From NCBI GenBank assembly GCA_014377705.1, contig JACMPC010000108.1, positions 1-40,106 on the forward strand: a stretch of DNA of 40,106 nucleotides, written 5' to 3'. Source of the stretch: Dermatophilaceae bacterium (GTDB taxonomy: Bacteria; Actinomycetota; Actinomycetes; Actinomycetales; Dermatophilaceae). Below are positions 15,749 to 23,164 of the stretch, one piece after another (position 1 is the first letter of the stretch; every line of letters starts with the position of its first letter). Below the pieces are notes generated by a model. That model saw only the letters and a list, made by a program, of their open reading frames with translations, was not told where the DNA came from and made no database searches. Position numbers and translations under genes: made by a program.

Positions 15749-16576
15749 CTAGCTGGCGGGCGCGATGTCGGCGGGGGACACGTTGTAGCGGACGCTGCCC
15801 GGCGACATGGTGAAGTCCAGGTAGTCCAGCGGGCCCTGCGGCAGGTTCCAGCTGGCGTGGCCGCGGGTGAAGGTGAACCGGTCGCCGTCGGGTTGCCAGC
15901 CGTCGATGGGGGTGGTCCACTCTGCCCTGACCACGCCCTCCTTCAGGTCGGCATACCTGTCGCAGGTGGTGAAGTTCGCCGGCCGCCCGTCGTCATCGAG
16001 CAGGACTCGCGCGGTGACCGTCATACCGGAGTCGACGAGGGTGACGTCGAAGGAGCGGTCGTCGACGGGGGCGAACGAGGTGTTGGGCTGCAGCAGCATC
16101 GACGGCGCCATCAGCACCGCGTCGTTCAGGTAGGTGGAGAGCTCGCTCAGATCTGTCTCCGGACCCTCCGAGTGCGCCACCGTGACCAGGTCGAGCAGCC
16201 TGCCGTGCACGATGCCCTTGCCGCCCACGTAGGTGTCACGGCCCACCATCGGCACCACCCCTTTGACGTCGAGGCGCATGTGAAAAAGGCGGGCGACCTC
16301 GACCGCGCTGTTGTACTGCCAGACCTCGGCGGGCATCCAGGATCCCTTGCCCCGCAACCGGAACCGGCCGGTGATGTGCGCCTGGAACGACCAGACGCGC
16401 GGCTGACCGACGACACCCATGGCACGCAGGTAGCGCTGGACCGTGGCGGGCAGCCCGGCCAGGTCCTGCCCGGTCACCGGCCCGGGCTTCGTGACCCCGG
16501 CGTCCCCGGTGCCCACTCCCGCCGCACAGACATCCTCCGACAGCCGCCGGTACATCTGCCTGCCATGCCAGAACAT
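15749..16576 (-). CDS. DUF6544 family protein
   Basis: 275 residues, soluble, no signal peptide. The core begins with GLPATVQRYLRAMG and G-R-F-R-L-R-G-K-G-S-W, then has a beta-rich repeat-like course (WMPAEVWQYN, FTTCDRYAD), typical of the DUF6544 (earlier DUF6920) family, whose function is unknown. ATG 16576 follows AAGGGAG at good distance; a longer open frame continues into the divergent CoA-binding gene and is rejected. Only 48 bases separate it from that divergent gene, so the two promoters overlap. Confidence 0.8.
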   Translation of the reverse strand: MFWHGRQMYRRLSEDVCAAGVGTGDAGVTKPGPVTGQDLAGLPATVQRYLRAMGVVGQPRVWSFQAHITGRFRLRGKGSWMPAEVWQYNSAVEVARLFHMRLDVKGVVPMVGRDTYVGGKGIVHGRLLDLVTVAHSEGPETDLSELSTYLNDAVLMAPSMLLQPNTSFAPVDDRSFDVTLVDSGMTVTARVLLDDDGRPANFTTCDRYADLKEGVVRAEWTTPIDGWQPDGDRFTFTRGHASWNLPQGPLDYLDFTMSPGSVRYNVSPADIAPAS

Positions 16577-16624
16577 GCCGACTCCCTTGGTCGCCCCGAT
16601 CGTACCTTCCGTAAGGTAGGCGCC

Positions 16625-17104
16625 ATGATCACCATCAAAGAAGCAGCGACTGAGTTCCTCACCGCGAAAAGAGTTGCGGTGACAGGGGTTTCCCGAAAGG
16701 CAGCGGGTCACGGCAGCAACGTCGTGTACAAGCGCCTGAAGCAGCGGGGCTACCAGGTCTTCGCCGTCAACCCGAACGCCGAGATCGTTGAGGGGGATCA
16801 CGCGTATCCCGACCTCACGTCCATCCCGGGCGGTGTCGACGCAGTCGTGATCGGGACCAGGCCCGAGACGGCCGACGTCACCATGGCGGAGTGCGCCGAT
16901 CTGGGGATCAACAAGGTGTGGATGCATCGATCCGGTGGCGCCGGGAGCGTCTCGCCGTCGGCCACCGCGTACGGCCGCCAGCAGGGAATCACCGTCATCG
17001 ACGGTGGCTGCCCCCTGATGTTCGACCCCACGGCGGACTTCGGCCACAAGTGCATGAAGTTCTTCCTCAGCATGTCTGGAGCCGTTCCCAGGAAAGTCAG
17101 CTGA
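16625..17104 (+). CDS. CoA-binding domain protein (YccU-like)
   Basis: 159 residues, a single Rossmann-type CoA-binding domain. Motifs: V-A-V-T-G-V-S-R near residue 18, V-Y-K-R-L-K-Q-R-G-Y-Q-V-F-A-V-N-P, V-D-A-V-V-I-G-T and I-D-G-G-C-P-L-M-F. These proteins resemble the N-terminal domain of acyl-CoA synthetases (ADP-forming) and succinyl-CoA synthetase alpha, but no catalytic domain is present. Physiological role unknown. The ATG at 16625 follows GTAAGGTAGG. It faces the TetR gene convergently with 10 bases between stops. Confidence 0.88.
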   Translation: MITIKEAATEFLTAKRVAVTGVSRKAAGHGSNVVYKRLKQRGYQVFAVNPNAEIVEGDHAYPDLTSIPGGVDAVVIGTRPETADVTMAECADLGINKVWMHRSGGAGSVSPSATAYGRQQGITVIDGGCPLMFDPTADFGHKCMKFFLSMSGAVPRKVS

Positions 17105-17114
17105 CGGTTCGGCA

Positions 17115-17768
17115 TCACCTTCTATCCACAGCCAGATCGGCGTTCCCGCCATCCGGCGTGAGGTACGGCTCAAGCACGACGCGCAGGAGCCGCGTGCCAT
17201 GGTCGGAGCCGGAGTGGACGCCGTCGATCTCGGCGAAGGCCAGCCACGACTCGGCCACGATCCAGAGCGCCCGCACCAGGTCGGCAACGGTCTGGTCGTC
17301 CACCCGCCGGATCACCCCCCGCGTCCGCCAGGCGTGGGCCAGCGCGGTGAAGCCGGCGATCCGTCGCTCCCGGACAGCGCGGTACTCCGCCGCTAGCGCC
17401 GGGTCGGCGTGCAGCAGGCCGAGCAGGTCACGGGACAGGAAGGCGTACCGGCGGGTGAGCGCGGCCCCTTCGGCCAGGCGGGCCAGCACCTCATCGGGGG
17501 TGAGGTCGAGCGGGACCTTGTCAGGATCGCTGCCGCCCGTGCCCCAGAGCCGTTCGTATGCCGCCACGAACTGCGCGTACAGCTCGCGGATGATCTCGTC
17601 CTTGTCGCCGAACCAGTAGTACAGGTTCCCCGGGCTGATCCCCGCCTGCGCGGCAACGTGGTTGGTGCTGACCGCGGCGGTGCCGCCCTCGTTGAACAGC
17701 TCCAGAGCGGAGCTCAGGACCCTGTCGCGAGTTCGCCGGGCTCCGTCTGTGGTCGGTGTTCGCAACAT
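17115..17768 (-). CDS. TetR-family transcriptional regulator
   Basis: 217 residues. Residues about 12-60 hold the HTH: R-D-R-V-L-S-S-A-L-E-L-F-N-E-G-G, then V-A-A-Q-A-G-I-S-P-G-N-L-Y-Y-W-F. The rest is the helical ligand and dimer domain, with a Trp/Leu-rich end; the ligand is unknown. A palindrome lies directly upstream of the ATG (17770-17789), which points to autorepression. Next in the upstream direction is a gene relic. The target gene is not evident. Confidence 0.9.
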   Translation of the reverse strand: MLRTPTTDGARRTRDRVLSSALELFNEGGTAAVSTNHVAAQAGISPGNLYYWFGDKDEIIRELYAQFVAAYERLWGTGGSDPDKVPLDLTPDEVLARLAEGAALTRRYAFLSRDLLGLLHADPALAAEYRAVRERRIAGFTALAHAWRTRGVIRRVDDQTVADLVRALWIVAESWLAFAEIDGVHSGSDHGTRLLRVVLEPYLTPDGGNADLAVDRR

Positions 17769-17769
17769 T

Positions 17770-17789
17770 CTTAGAGTATACGCTCTAAG
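17770..17789. promoter_or_regulatory. Probable TetR operator palindrome
   Basis: CTTAGAG at 17770-17776 and CTCTAAG at 17783-17789 form a 7-6-7 inverted repeat one base upstream of the TetR start codon. The position fits autoregulation of the adjacent gene. Confidence 0.7.
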
Positions 17790-17822
17790 CTTATCCCCGA
17801 CCAGGTGTTCGTTCCGCCGGAG

Positions 17823-17946
17823 TCAGGTCAGCACCACTTCCGCGGTCGGCCGCCGGGGGCTGCGCAGGGCCTCGCCGGCGGGGCGCCCGATCCGGAAGGT
17901 CATCAGCGCGTGCCACCGGGAAAGTCGGCTGCATTGGAGAGTTCAT
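17823..17946 (-). pseudogene. Gene relic: start region joined to a nitroreductase-like C-terminus
   Basis: The minus strand has GAGG and ATG at 17946, followed by only a few codons. In another frame, ending with TGA at 17823-17825, come about 28 residues (M-T-F-R-I-G-R-P-A-G-E-A-L then S-P-R-R-P-T-A-E-V-V-L) that resemble the end of Acg/nitroreductase-type flavoproteins. This looks like an internal deletion that removed nearly the whole gene. The family call rests on a short stretch and is moderate. Confidence 0.45.
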
Positions 17947-17951
17947 GCCTC

Positions 17952-17980
17952 AATTAGAGCACTTACTTTAATTAGAGCAC
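17952..17980. promoter_or_regulatory. Two direct AATTAGAGCAC boxes, candidate operator
   Basis: The 11-base box occurs at 17952-17962 and 17970-17980, 18 bases apart, directly upstream of the relic start codon on the minus strand. The AGAGC half-site recurs in the two nearby palindromes at 17770 and 18791, suggesting binding by one of the two TetR proteins. Confidence 0.45.
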
Positions 17981-18004
17981 GAAGCAGGGCGGCTCAGGCG
18001 GGAC

Positions 18005-18751
18005 TCAACTCTGAGCCGACACCAGGCCGAGCACAGCGGCGAGCCGGCGGACCTCATGGTCGAAGAACGCCTCCCGATCCAGGATGACGTTGTGCCGGTG
18101 GCCAAAGACCTCGAAGGACACCGCCCCGAAAAGATACGTCCAGGCCATCAGGCCCCGGACAATCAGGTCGGACGGGACAGCCTCCGGCATCATCGGCCGC
18201 ACCGGGTCTATCGCGCGACGGACACTCTCGGACGGCTCGGGGTGCGCACCAGCGTCGTAGGACGGCCCGGCCCGCAGGTCCCCGAGCAGGTCGCCGAGCA
18301 GCAGCGGCACCCGGGACGCGGGCGCGACCGTGCCCGGCGGGGCCGCGTAGCCCGGGATCGGCGAGCCGAAGATGAGCGCGTACTCGTGCGGATGGGCCAC
18401 CGCCCAGCCGCGCACGCCATGACAGATCGCCGCCCAGCGGTCTTCGATCGACTGGTGGTGCGCTCGCTCCTCCGCAGCCTCAGCCGCCTCGGCCAGCGCG
18501 CTGTAGCTGTCGATGATCAGCTCGGTCAGCAGCGCATCGCGGTTGTGGAAGTAGCGGAACAGCGCCGAGGACGCCATACCCATCTCGCGGGCTATGGCCC
18601 GCAGGGACAGGGCCGCCCCGCCGCTGGAGGCCAGCTGGGCGAGCGCGACCTCCTTGATCTCGCTGGTCAGCTCGGCCCGGACGCGTTCACGAGCCGTTCG
18701 GGGGGCGGACGGCACGGGGGGCACCGGTGGGACAGTAACGGGCTCGGACAT
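18005..18751 (-). CDS. TetR-family regulator with WHG-type C-terminal domain
   Basis: 248 residues from ATG 18751. The HTH lies about residues 25-72 (I-K-E-V-A-L-A-Q-L-A-S-S-G-G-A-A-L-S-L-R-A-I-A-R-E-M-G-M, then S-A-L-F-R-Y-F-H-N-R-D). The C-terminal part with H-P-H-E-Y-A-L-I-F-G-S-P-I-P-G-Y-A-A-P is typical for the WHG-domain TetR subgroup (TetR_C_13/33-like). ATG 18751 has GAGAGGA about 8 bases upstream; an ATG six codons earlier lacks a ribosome site. Divergent to the broken epimerase gene, with a palindrome between them, so it most likely repressed that gene. Confidence 0.9.
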   Translation of the reverse strand: MSEPVTVPPVPPVPSAPRTARERVRAELTSEIKEVALAQLASSGGAALSLRAIAREMGMASSALFRYFHNRDALLTELIIDSYSALAEAAEAAEERAHHQSIEDRWAAICHGVRGWAVAHPHEYALIFGSPIPGYAAPPGTVAPASRVPLLLGDLLGDLRAGPSYDAGAHPEPSESVRRAIDPVRPMMPEAVPSDLIVRGLMAWTYLFGAVSFEVFGHRHNVILDREAFFDHEVRRLAAVLGLVSAQS

Positions 18752-18790
18752 ACAGACATCCTCTCGCATCTACAGAGCGGTGGCAACAAT

Positions 18791-18807
18791 CAAGAGCGGT
18801 GCTCTTG
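18791..18807. promoter_or_regulatory. TetR operator palindrome between regulator and epimerase
   Basis: CAAGAGC at 18791-18797 and GCTCTTG at 18801-18807 form a perfect 7-3-7 inverted repeat. The right arm overlaps a TTGACT -35-like box (18805-18810) pointing toward the epimerase gene. Typical position for a divergent TetR repressor. Confidence 0.7.
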
Positions 18808-18918
18808 ACTTATGCAACCATCGTCTGTCACCGTTGCAACCAGATCAGCACTCTCGTATCAGAGCACCGATCACCAAGAGCAGACTGACACTGTCACTCA
18901 CCCACCAAGGAGCTCTCC

Positions 18919-19836
18919 ATGTCCAAGCACGTCATCGTCGGCGCGGGCCCGATCGGCACCGCCACAGCGCTCCTTCTGGCCGGGTGCGGCGAGGAGGTCG
19001 TCGTGGTCACCCGCTCGGGCTCCGGCCCCGACCACCTGGCCATCACCCGCATGGCAGCAGACGCGGGATCGGCAGCCACCATGGGGGAGATCACCGCCGG
19101 CGCCGCCGCGATCTAAAACTGTGCCAACCCCCGGTACCACCAGTGGCAGACCGACTGGCCGCCGATCGCGCGATCGCTGCTCTCAGCGGCCGAGGGCTCG
19201 AACGCCGTTCTGGCCACGGTGAGCAACCTCTATGGGTACGGACCGGTCTCCGGCCCGATGAGGGAGGAGCTGCCACTGACCGCAAAAGGGCCCAAAGGAG
19301 GCGTCCGTGCGCAGATGTGGCGCGATGCCTTGGCCTCTCACGAAGCCGGCCGGGTGCGCCTCACCGAGGTGCGAGGGTCGGACTACGTCGGCCCCGGAGC
19401 CCAGAGCCATCTCGGCCAGCGCGTCGTGCCCAGGCTGCTCGCCGGCAAGGACGTCACGGTGATGAGGAGCGCCGACACAGCCCACACCTGGACCGCGACC
19501 CGGGATGTCGCCCGGCTCCTGGTCACCGTGGCGCAGGACGAACGGGCCTGGGGCCGCCCGTGGCACGTGCCGAGCAACCCCCCGAGGACGCAGCGCGAGG
19601 CGGTGGGCGACCTGTGCCGCATCGCCGGAGTCGACCCTGTGAAGGTGAAGGAGTACCCGCGCCTGCTCATCCGCGGGATGGGCCTGTTCAGCAAGCGGAT
19701 GGGCGAGCTTCCCGAGGTGGCCTACCAGTTCGAGGACCCCTTCGTCCTCGACTCCACCGCAGCCCAGGAGACCTTCGACCTCGAGCCGACTCCGTGGGAC
19801 GACGTACTGGCAGACGTCATCGCAGGCTTCCGCTGA
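18919..19836 (+). pseudogene. NAD-dependent epimerase/dehydratase, interrupted by one in-frame TAA
   Basis: One continuous frame of 306 codons, broken only by TAA at 19114-19116. Before it is the NAD-binding start (V-I-V-G-A-G-P-I-G-T-A-T-A). The codons around the stop read A-A-A-I-stop-N-C-A-N-P-R-Y-H; relatives have a Tyr there, so a single TAC/TAT to TAA change explains it. After it come S-N-L-Y-G-Y-G-P-V, a conserved middle and an intact C-terminus (T-P-W-D-D-V-L). The ATG has AAGGAG 8 bases upstream. All other features are intact, so the mutation is recent or a base-call error. Family enzymes are extended SDRs acting on sugar nucleotides or similar; the substrate is unknown. Confidence 0.85.
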
Positions 19837-19884
19837 CCGTCAGGGTGAGACAGGAGAGTGAGGTAAGAGACAGTGGCCGATGCC

Positions 19885-19900
19885 GGGGGACTGATCCCCC
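19885..19900. terminator. Short GC hairpin after the epimerase gene
   Basis: GGGGGA (19885-19890) and TCCCCC (19895-19900) form a 6-bp stem with a CTGA loop, 49 bases after the epimerase stop. There is no T-run, so termination is only possible, not shown. Confidence 0.35.
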
Positions 19901-19928
19901 CCATCCCTGCCAGGTCTACATTCGGGGC

Positions 19929-20168
19929 ATGGTCAGTTCGACAGTGTTCAACCCCCGCACAGGTCAGCCCACAATCCAGGGGGATCTGCAGGATGTGGCT
20001 CACCGGGTTCACGAGGAGTTCGACGGGAAGCTGGACCCACGGGCGGTGGACGAGTGCCTGGCCAGGGTGGCAGCCGAGTTCACCGATGCCAAGGTGCGCT
20101 CCTTCGTCCCGCTGCTGGTGCGACGCTATGTCAGCGACGAGCTGCAGGGGCGACTCGAGCATGCCTAG
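19929..20168 (+). CDS. Small three-helix-bundle dimerisation-like protein
   Basis: 79 residues. After a short Thr/Pro-rich start it reads V-A-H-R-V-H-E-E-F-D-G-K-L-D-P-R-A-V-D-E-C-L, then F-T-D-A-K-V-R-S-F-V-P-L-L-V-R-R-Y-V. This resembles the three-helix bundle dimerisation segment found alone or fused to the N-terminus of actinobacterial low-molecular-weight phosphatase/arsenate reductase proteins. No catalytic domain follows. ATG 19929 is preceded by a weak CGGGG. Its partner is unknown. Confidence 0.65.
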   Translation: MVSSTVFNPRTGQPTIQGDLQDVAHRVHEEFDGKLDPRAVDECLARVAAEFTDAKVRSFVPLLVRRYVSDELQGRLEHA

Positions 20169-20553
20169 CCCCGGTCCGCGGTCCTGCCGCGCCTCCGAGC
20201 CAGGCCATCGGACGTCGACCTTCACCTATCGCCGGCCGGTCCGCTGGAGGGTGTCCCTGTCCACCTCGCTGACGTCCGGGCAGAGACTGGTCAACTCCTG
20301 CAGGGGTATGCCGGCCCGGCGGGTCACCACCTGCACTGCGGCCACCGTCAGGTAGCAGCCGCCATCGCGGCCCGTCCTCTGTCCTGTGCCGGTGGGTGTT
20401 TCGAACTGCCAGGCTCCTCCGGCGGAACGGCCCCGGTTCGGTCGACGTCTCGGCTGGCGACCGTCGGCTCAGTCGGATCGGTTCCTGTGCGCTGAGTTCT
20501 TTCAGGTCATTCTTGTCAGCCGAATCGGCCCGCACCGCCCTAAGGTGGAGTGC
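20169..20553. other. Gene-poor region with a possible minus-strand coding remnant
   Basis: 385 bases between the small protein gene and sppA. On the minus strand, ending with TAG at 20226-20228, about 40 codons read V-A-A-V-Q-V-V-T-R-R-A-G-I-P-L-Q-E-L then C-P-D-V-S-E-V-D-R-D-T-L, which looks like real protein but has no start codon or identifiable family. The right end should hold the sppA promoter. No repeat or RNA gene is seen. Confidence 0.45.
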
Positions 20554-22194
20554 ATGCCCGCTTTACCTGGCCGCAGACCACCCCTGCTGCTCGAGCTGGA
20601 CCTCACCGAGGTCCCGGCCGTGCCCGATCCGGATGACCCTATCGCCCGGCTGCGCGCCCGCGGCCGCCACCAGTTGCGCCCCATCCTGCGAGCGCTGCAT
20701 GAGGCCGCGGCCGACCGCCACGTCGTCGGCCTGATCGCCAAGGTCGGCGGGGCACTGCCCTGGGCTGCCATGCAAGAGCTGCGCCTGGGCGTTCGCGCCT
20801 TCGCCGCCAGCGGCAAGCCGACCCTGGCCTGGGCGGAGAGCTTCGGGGAGGGATCTGGCGACACGGCCGCCTACGTCCTGGCGACCGGGTTCGACCAGAT
20901 CTGGTTGCAGCCCGGCGGGGGCCTCGGCCTGCTCGGCGTCGGGGTGGAGACCACGTTCGTCCGTGGCGCCCTGGACCAGCTGGGCATCGAGCCGCAGTTC
21001 GAGCAGCGCCACGAGTTCAAGAACGCAGCCGACCAGTTCCTGCGCACCGAGTTCACCGACGCCCACCGCCTCGCGCTCGACCGCCTGGCCGAGTCCGTGT
21101 TCACCGAGGCAGTCGCCGCCATCGCCGAAGGACGGGAGATGGAGGCAGCGCGGGTGCGCGAGCTCGCCGACACCGGGCCACGGACAGCGGCGGAGGCCAG
21201 CGACGCCGGCCTGGTTGACCACCTCGGCTACCAGGACGAGGCGTACGCCGCGATGCGCTCCCGGGTGAGCACCGACGCCCAGCTGCTGTTCGCCGACCGG
21301 TGGCGTCCGAAGCGTCATCCGCGTCTGCCGGGGCGCCGCAGGGGCCACGTCGCCCTGGTCGAGGTGCGCGGCACGATCGTGTCCGGGCGGACCCGCCGCA
21401 CTCCGATGGGGCGCCAGGTCGGCAGCGACTCGGTCGGGTCAGCCCTGCGCGCAGCCGCGAAGGACGAGCACGTGCATGCGGTCGTCCTGCACGTCGACTC
21501 GCCCGGGGGCTCGGCCGTCGCGTCCGACACGATCTGGCGCGAGGTGTGCCGGGTGCGCGCGGCTGGCAAGCCGGTCGTCGTGTCGATGGGCCAGGCTGCT
21601 GCTTCCGGCGGCTACTTCATCGCCTGTCCGGCCGACGTGATCGTGGCGCTGCCCTCGACACTCACCGGGTCCATCGGCGTCTTCGGCGGCAAGATGGTTG
21701 TCCGCAAGCTCCTCGATCGACTGGGACTGAACACCGGGGCGATCTCGCACGGGGCGCGTTCGCTGATGTTCTCCTCGCGGCAGGGCTTCAGCGACGACGA
21801 ACGGGAGCGGCTGGCTGTCACCATCGACGCGATCTATGACGACTTCGTGGCCAAGGTGGCGCGCGGCCGCCACCGCCCGGTCGCCGACATCGAGGCGATC
21901 GCCCGCGGGAGGGTGTGGACGGGAAGCGATGCGCTGGGCATCGGCCTGGTCGACGAGCTCGGCGGGCTGCACGACGCCATACGGATTGCCCGCGCACGTG
22001 CCAGCCTGTCGGCCGATGCCCCGGTGAGCCGCGCCGTCCACGTCTCCCTGCTGGCCAGGCTGGGACAGGCGAAGAACACCGAGGACCCGCGAGCCTCGAT
22101 GAGCGCGATGCTGCCCGGGCTCTCCGACATCGCCACCGTGCTGGGGCTGCCCGCCGCCTCTGCGCTTCGGATGCCGTCGATCACGCTGCGCTGA
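20554..22194 (+). CDS. sppA: Signal peptide peptidase SppA (67K type)
   Basis: 546 residues, two tandem S49 protease domains. The nucleophile is Ser351 in GQAAASGGYFIA and the base is Lys156 in EFKNAADQF, the split Ser/Lys dyad of the 67K SppA class. VDSPGGSAVASD marks the oxyanion part of the second domain and LTGSIGVFGGK the next conserved strand. It cleaves leftover signal peptides and other short membrane peptides. Unlike E. coli SppA there is no N-terminal membrane helix, so the protein may be peripheral or cytosolic, as in other actinobacterial forms. ATG 20554 follows AAGGTGGAG; an open frame extends upstream but without homology. Confidence 0.92.
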   Translation: MPALPGRRPPLLLELDLTEVPAVPDPDDPIARLRARGRHQLRPILRALHEAAADRHVVGLIAKVGGALPWAAMQELRLGVRAFAASGKPTLAWAESFGEGSGDTAAYVLATGFDQIWLQPGGGLGLLGVGVETTFVRGALDQLGIEPQFEQRHEFKNAADQFLRTEFTDAHRLALDRLAESVFTEAVAAIAEGREMEAARVRELADTGPRTAAEASDAGLVDHLGYQDEAYAAMRSRVSTDAQLLFADRWRPKRHPRLPGRRRGHVALVEVRGTIVSGRTRRTPMGRQVGSDSVGSALRAAAKDEHVHAVVLHVDSPGGSAVASDTIWREVCRVRAAGKPVVVSMGQAAASGGYFIACPADVIVALPSTLTGSIGVFGGKMVVRKLLDRLGLNTGAISHGARSLMFSSRQGFSDDERERLAVTIDAIYDDFVAKVARGRHRPVADIEAIARGRVWTGSDALGIGLVDELGGLHDAIRIARARASLSADAPVSRAVHVSLLARLGQAKNTEDPRASMSAMLPGLSDIATVLGLPAASALRMPSITLR

Positions 22195-22340
22195 CAAGCC
22201 GGCCTCAGCCTTCTGAGGCCGCCCAACCCGACCGTCCCCGCGATATCAGCGAAGGATCCGGCACGAGTTCATCCCCCAAGGGCTGCTGCCTGGTCCTCAG
22301 CCTGAGAAGGCGGCGACCTCACATTCTGCGACAGGAACAT

Positions 22341-22420
22341 CTGCCAAACACATGTAGCCAAACGTCCCCGCCCAGCCCCAGAACCGAGACGTCTGCCACC
22401 ACATGTAGCCAAACGTCCCC
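22341..22420. repeat. Direct repeat pair in the convergent gap
   Basis: CACATGTAGCCAAACGTCCCC occurs at 22349-22369 and again at 22400-22420 (21 bases, exact), each preceded by CTGCCA, 51 bases apart. The pair fills the gap between the 3' ends of sppA and the ParA gene. No stem of terminator type is formed by one unit. Confidence 0.85.
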
Positions 22421-22426
22421 TTGGGC

Positions 22427-23164
22427 TCAGGAGGGCCTGACTTCGGCCCACAGCTGCTCGTAGCACAGGGCGGCCCGACTGGCCGGTGCGAAGGCGGACA
22501 CCGGCGCCCGGCGCTCGGCCATCTGCTCGATGATCGCGAGCGAGGGGATCACGGTGTCGGCGATACGGGTGCCGTCCCGCGGGATCGTGTCGATCACGTC
22601 CCGGTGCAGGCGTTTGCGCCGATCGGCCATGGAGAAGAAGGCCACGATCTCGGGTCTGCTGCCCTCGGAGTCGGCCACGAACCGGGTCAGCTGGTCCAGG
22701 GTCCGCAGCGACAGGGTTGCCGGGATCAGAGGCACCAGAAGCGTGTCCGAGGCGTGCAACACGTTCTCGGACACCAGCGAGACACTCGGCGGGCAGTCCA
22801 GGAAGACCGTGTCGTAGTCGTCGGCGACGCTGCTCAGCAGCTTGCCCAGCCGACGCGTCCGCTTCTTCGTGTCGTCGAGATCGAGGTCCATGTTGCGATA
22901 GCTGAAGTCGGCAGGCAGCAGGTCCAGATTGTCGAAGTCCGTTGCCTTCAGCGCCGCATCCAGCGGCCAGCTGCGGGTCACCAGGGCGTGGCTGCCACCT
23001 TTGACCCGGGGCCGCACCCGGAACAGGTACGTCGCCGCGGCCTGGGGGTCAAGGTCCCACAGCAGGGTACGACGGCCCTCACGTGCCGAGAGATAGGCGA
23101 GGTTCACTGCTGTCGAGGTCTTCCCGACCCCACCCTTGATGTTGTACGTCGCCAGGACCTTCAC
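22427..23164 (-). CDS. ParA/MinD-family ATPase coupled to a CHAD protein
   Basis: 245 residues. Deviant Walker A at residues 10-16 (KGGVGKT, signature Lys10 and catalytic Lys15), Walker A-prime W-D-L-D-P-Q near 36-41, Walker B in V-F-L-D-C-P-P-S near 120. The C-terminal part has the basic stretch A-D-R-R-K-R-L-H-R that in ParA proteins helps bind DNA non-specifically. No ParB and no parS-like site is near. GTG 23164 overlaps the stop of the CYTH-CHAD gene (GTGA), so the two are made together. ParA ATPases move plasmids, chromosomes or protein cargos by gradients on the nucleoid. Given the partner, polyphosphate granules are a possible cargo (inference). The gene ends just after the repeat pair. 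Confidence 0.9.
   Translation of the reverse strand: MKVLATYNIKGGVGKTSTAVNLAYLSAREGRRTLLWDLDPQAAATYLFRVRPRVKGGSHALVTRSWPLDAALKATDFDNLDLLPADFSYRNMDLDLDDTKKRTRRLGKLLSSVADDYDTVFLDCPPSVSLVSENVLHASDTLLVPLIPATLSLRTLDQLTRFVADSEGSRPEIVAFFSMADRRKRLHRDVIDTIPRDGTRIADTVIPSLAIIEQMAERRAPVSAFAPASRAALCYEQLWAEVRPS

Noticed and set aside
16577-17287. Longer start for the DUF6544 gene on the minus strand
   Set aside because: The added residues are antisense to the CoA-binding gene, whose own codons and motifs are clearly real.
22427-23164. Chromosome-origin ParA locus
   Set aside because: No parB, parS-like site, gidB, dnaA or other origin genes are near; the coupling is with a CHAD gene.
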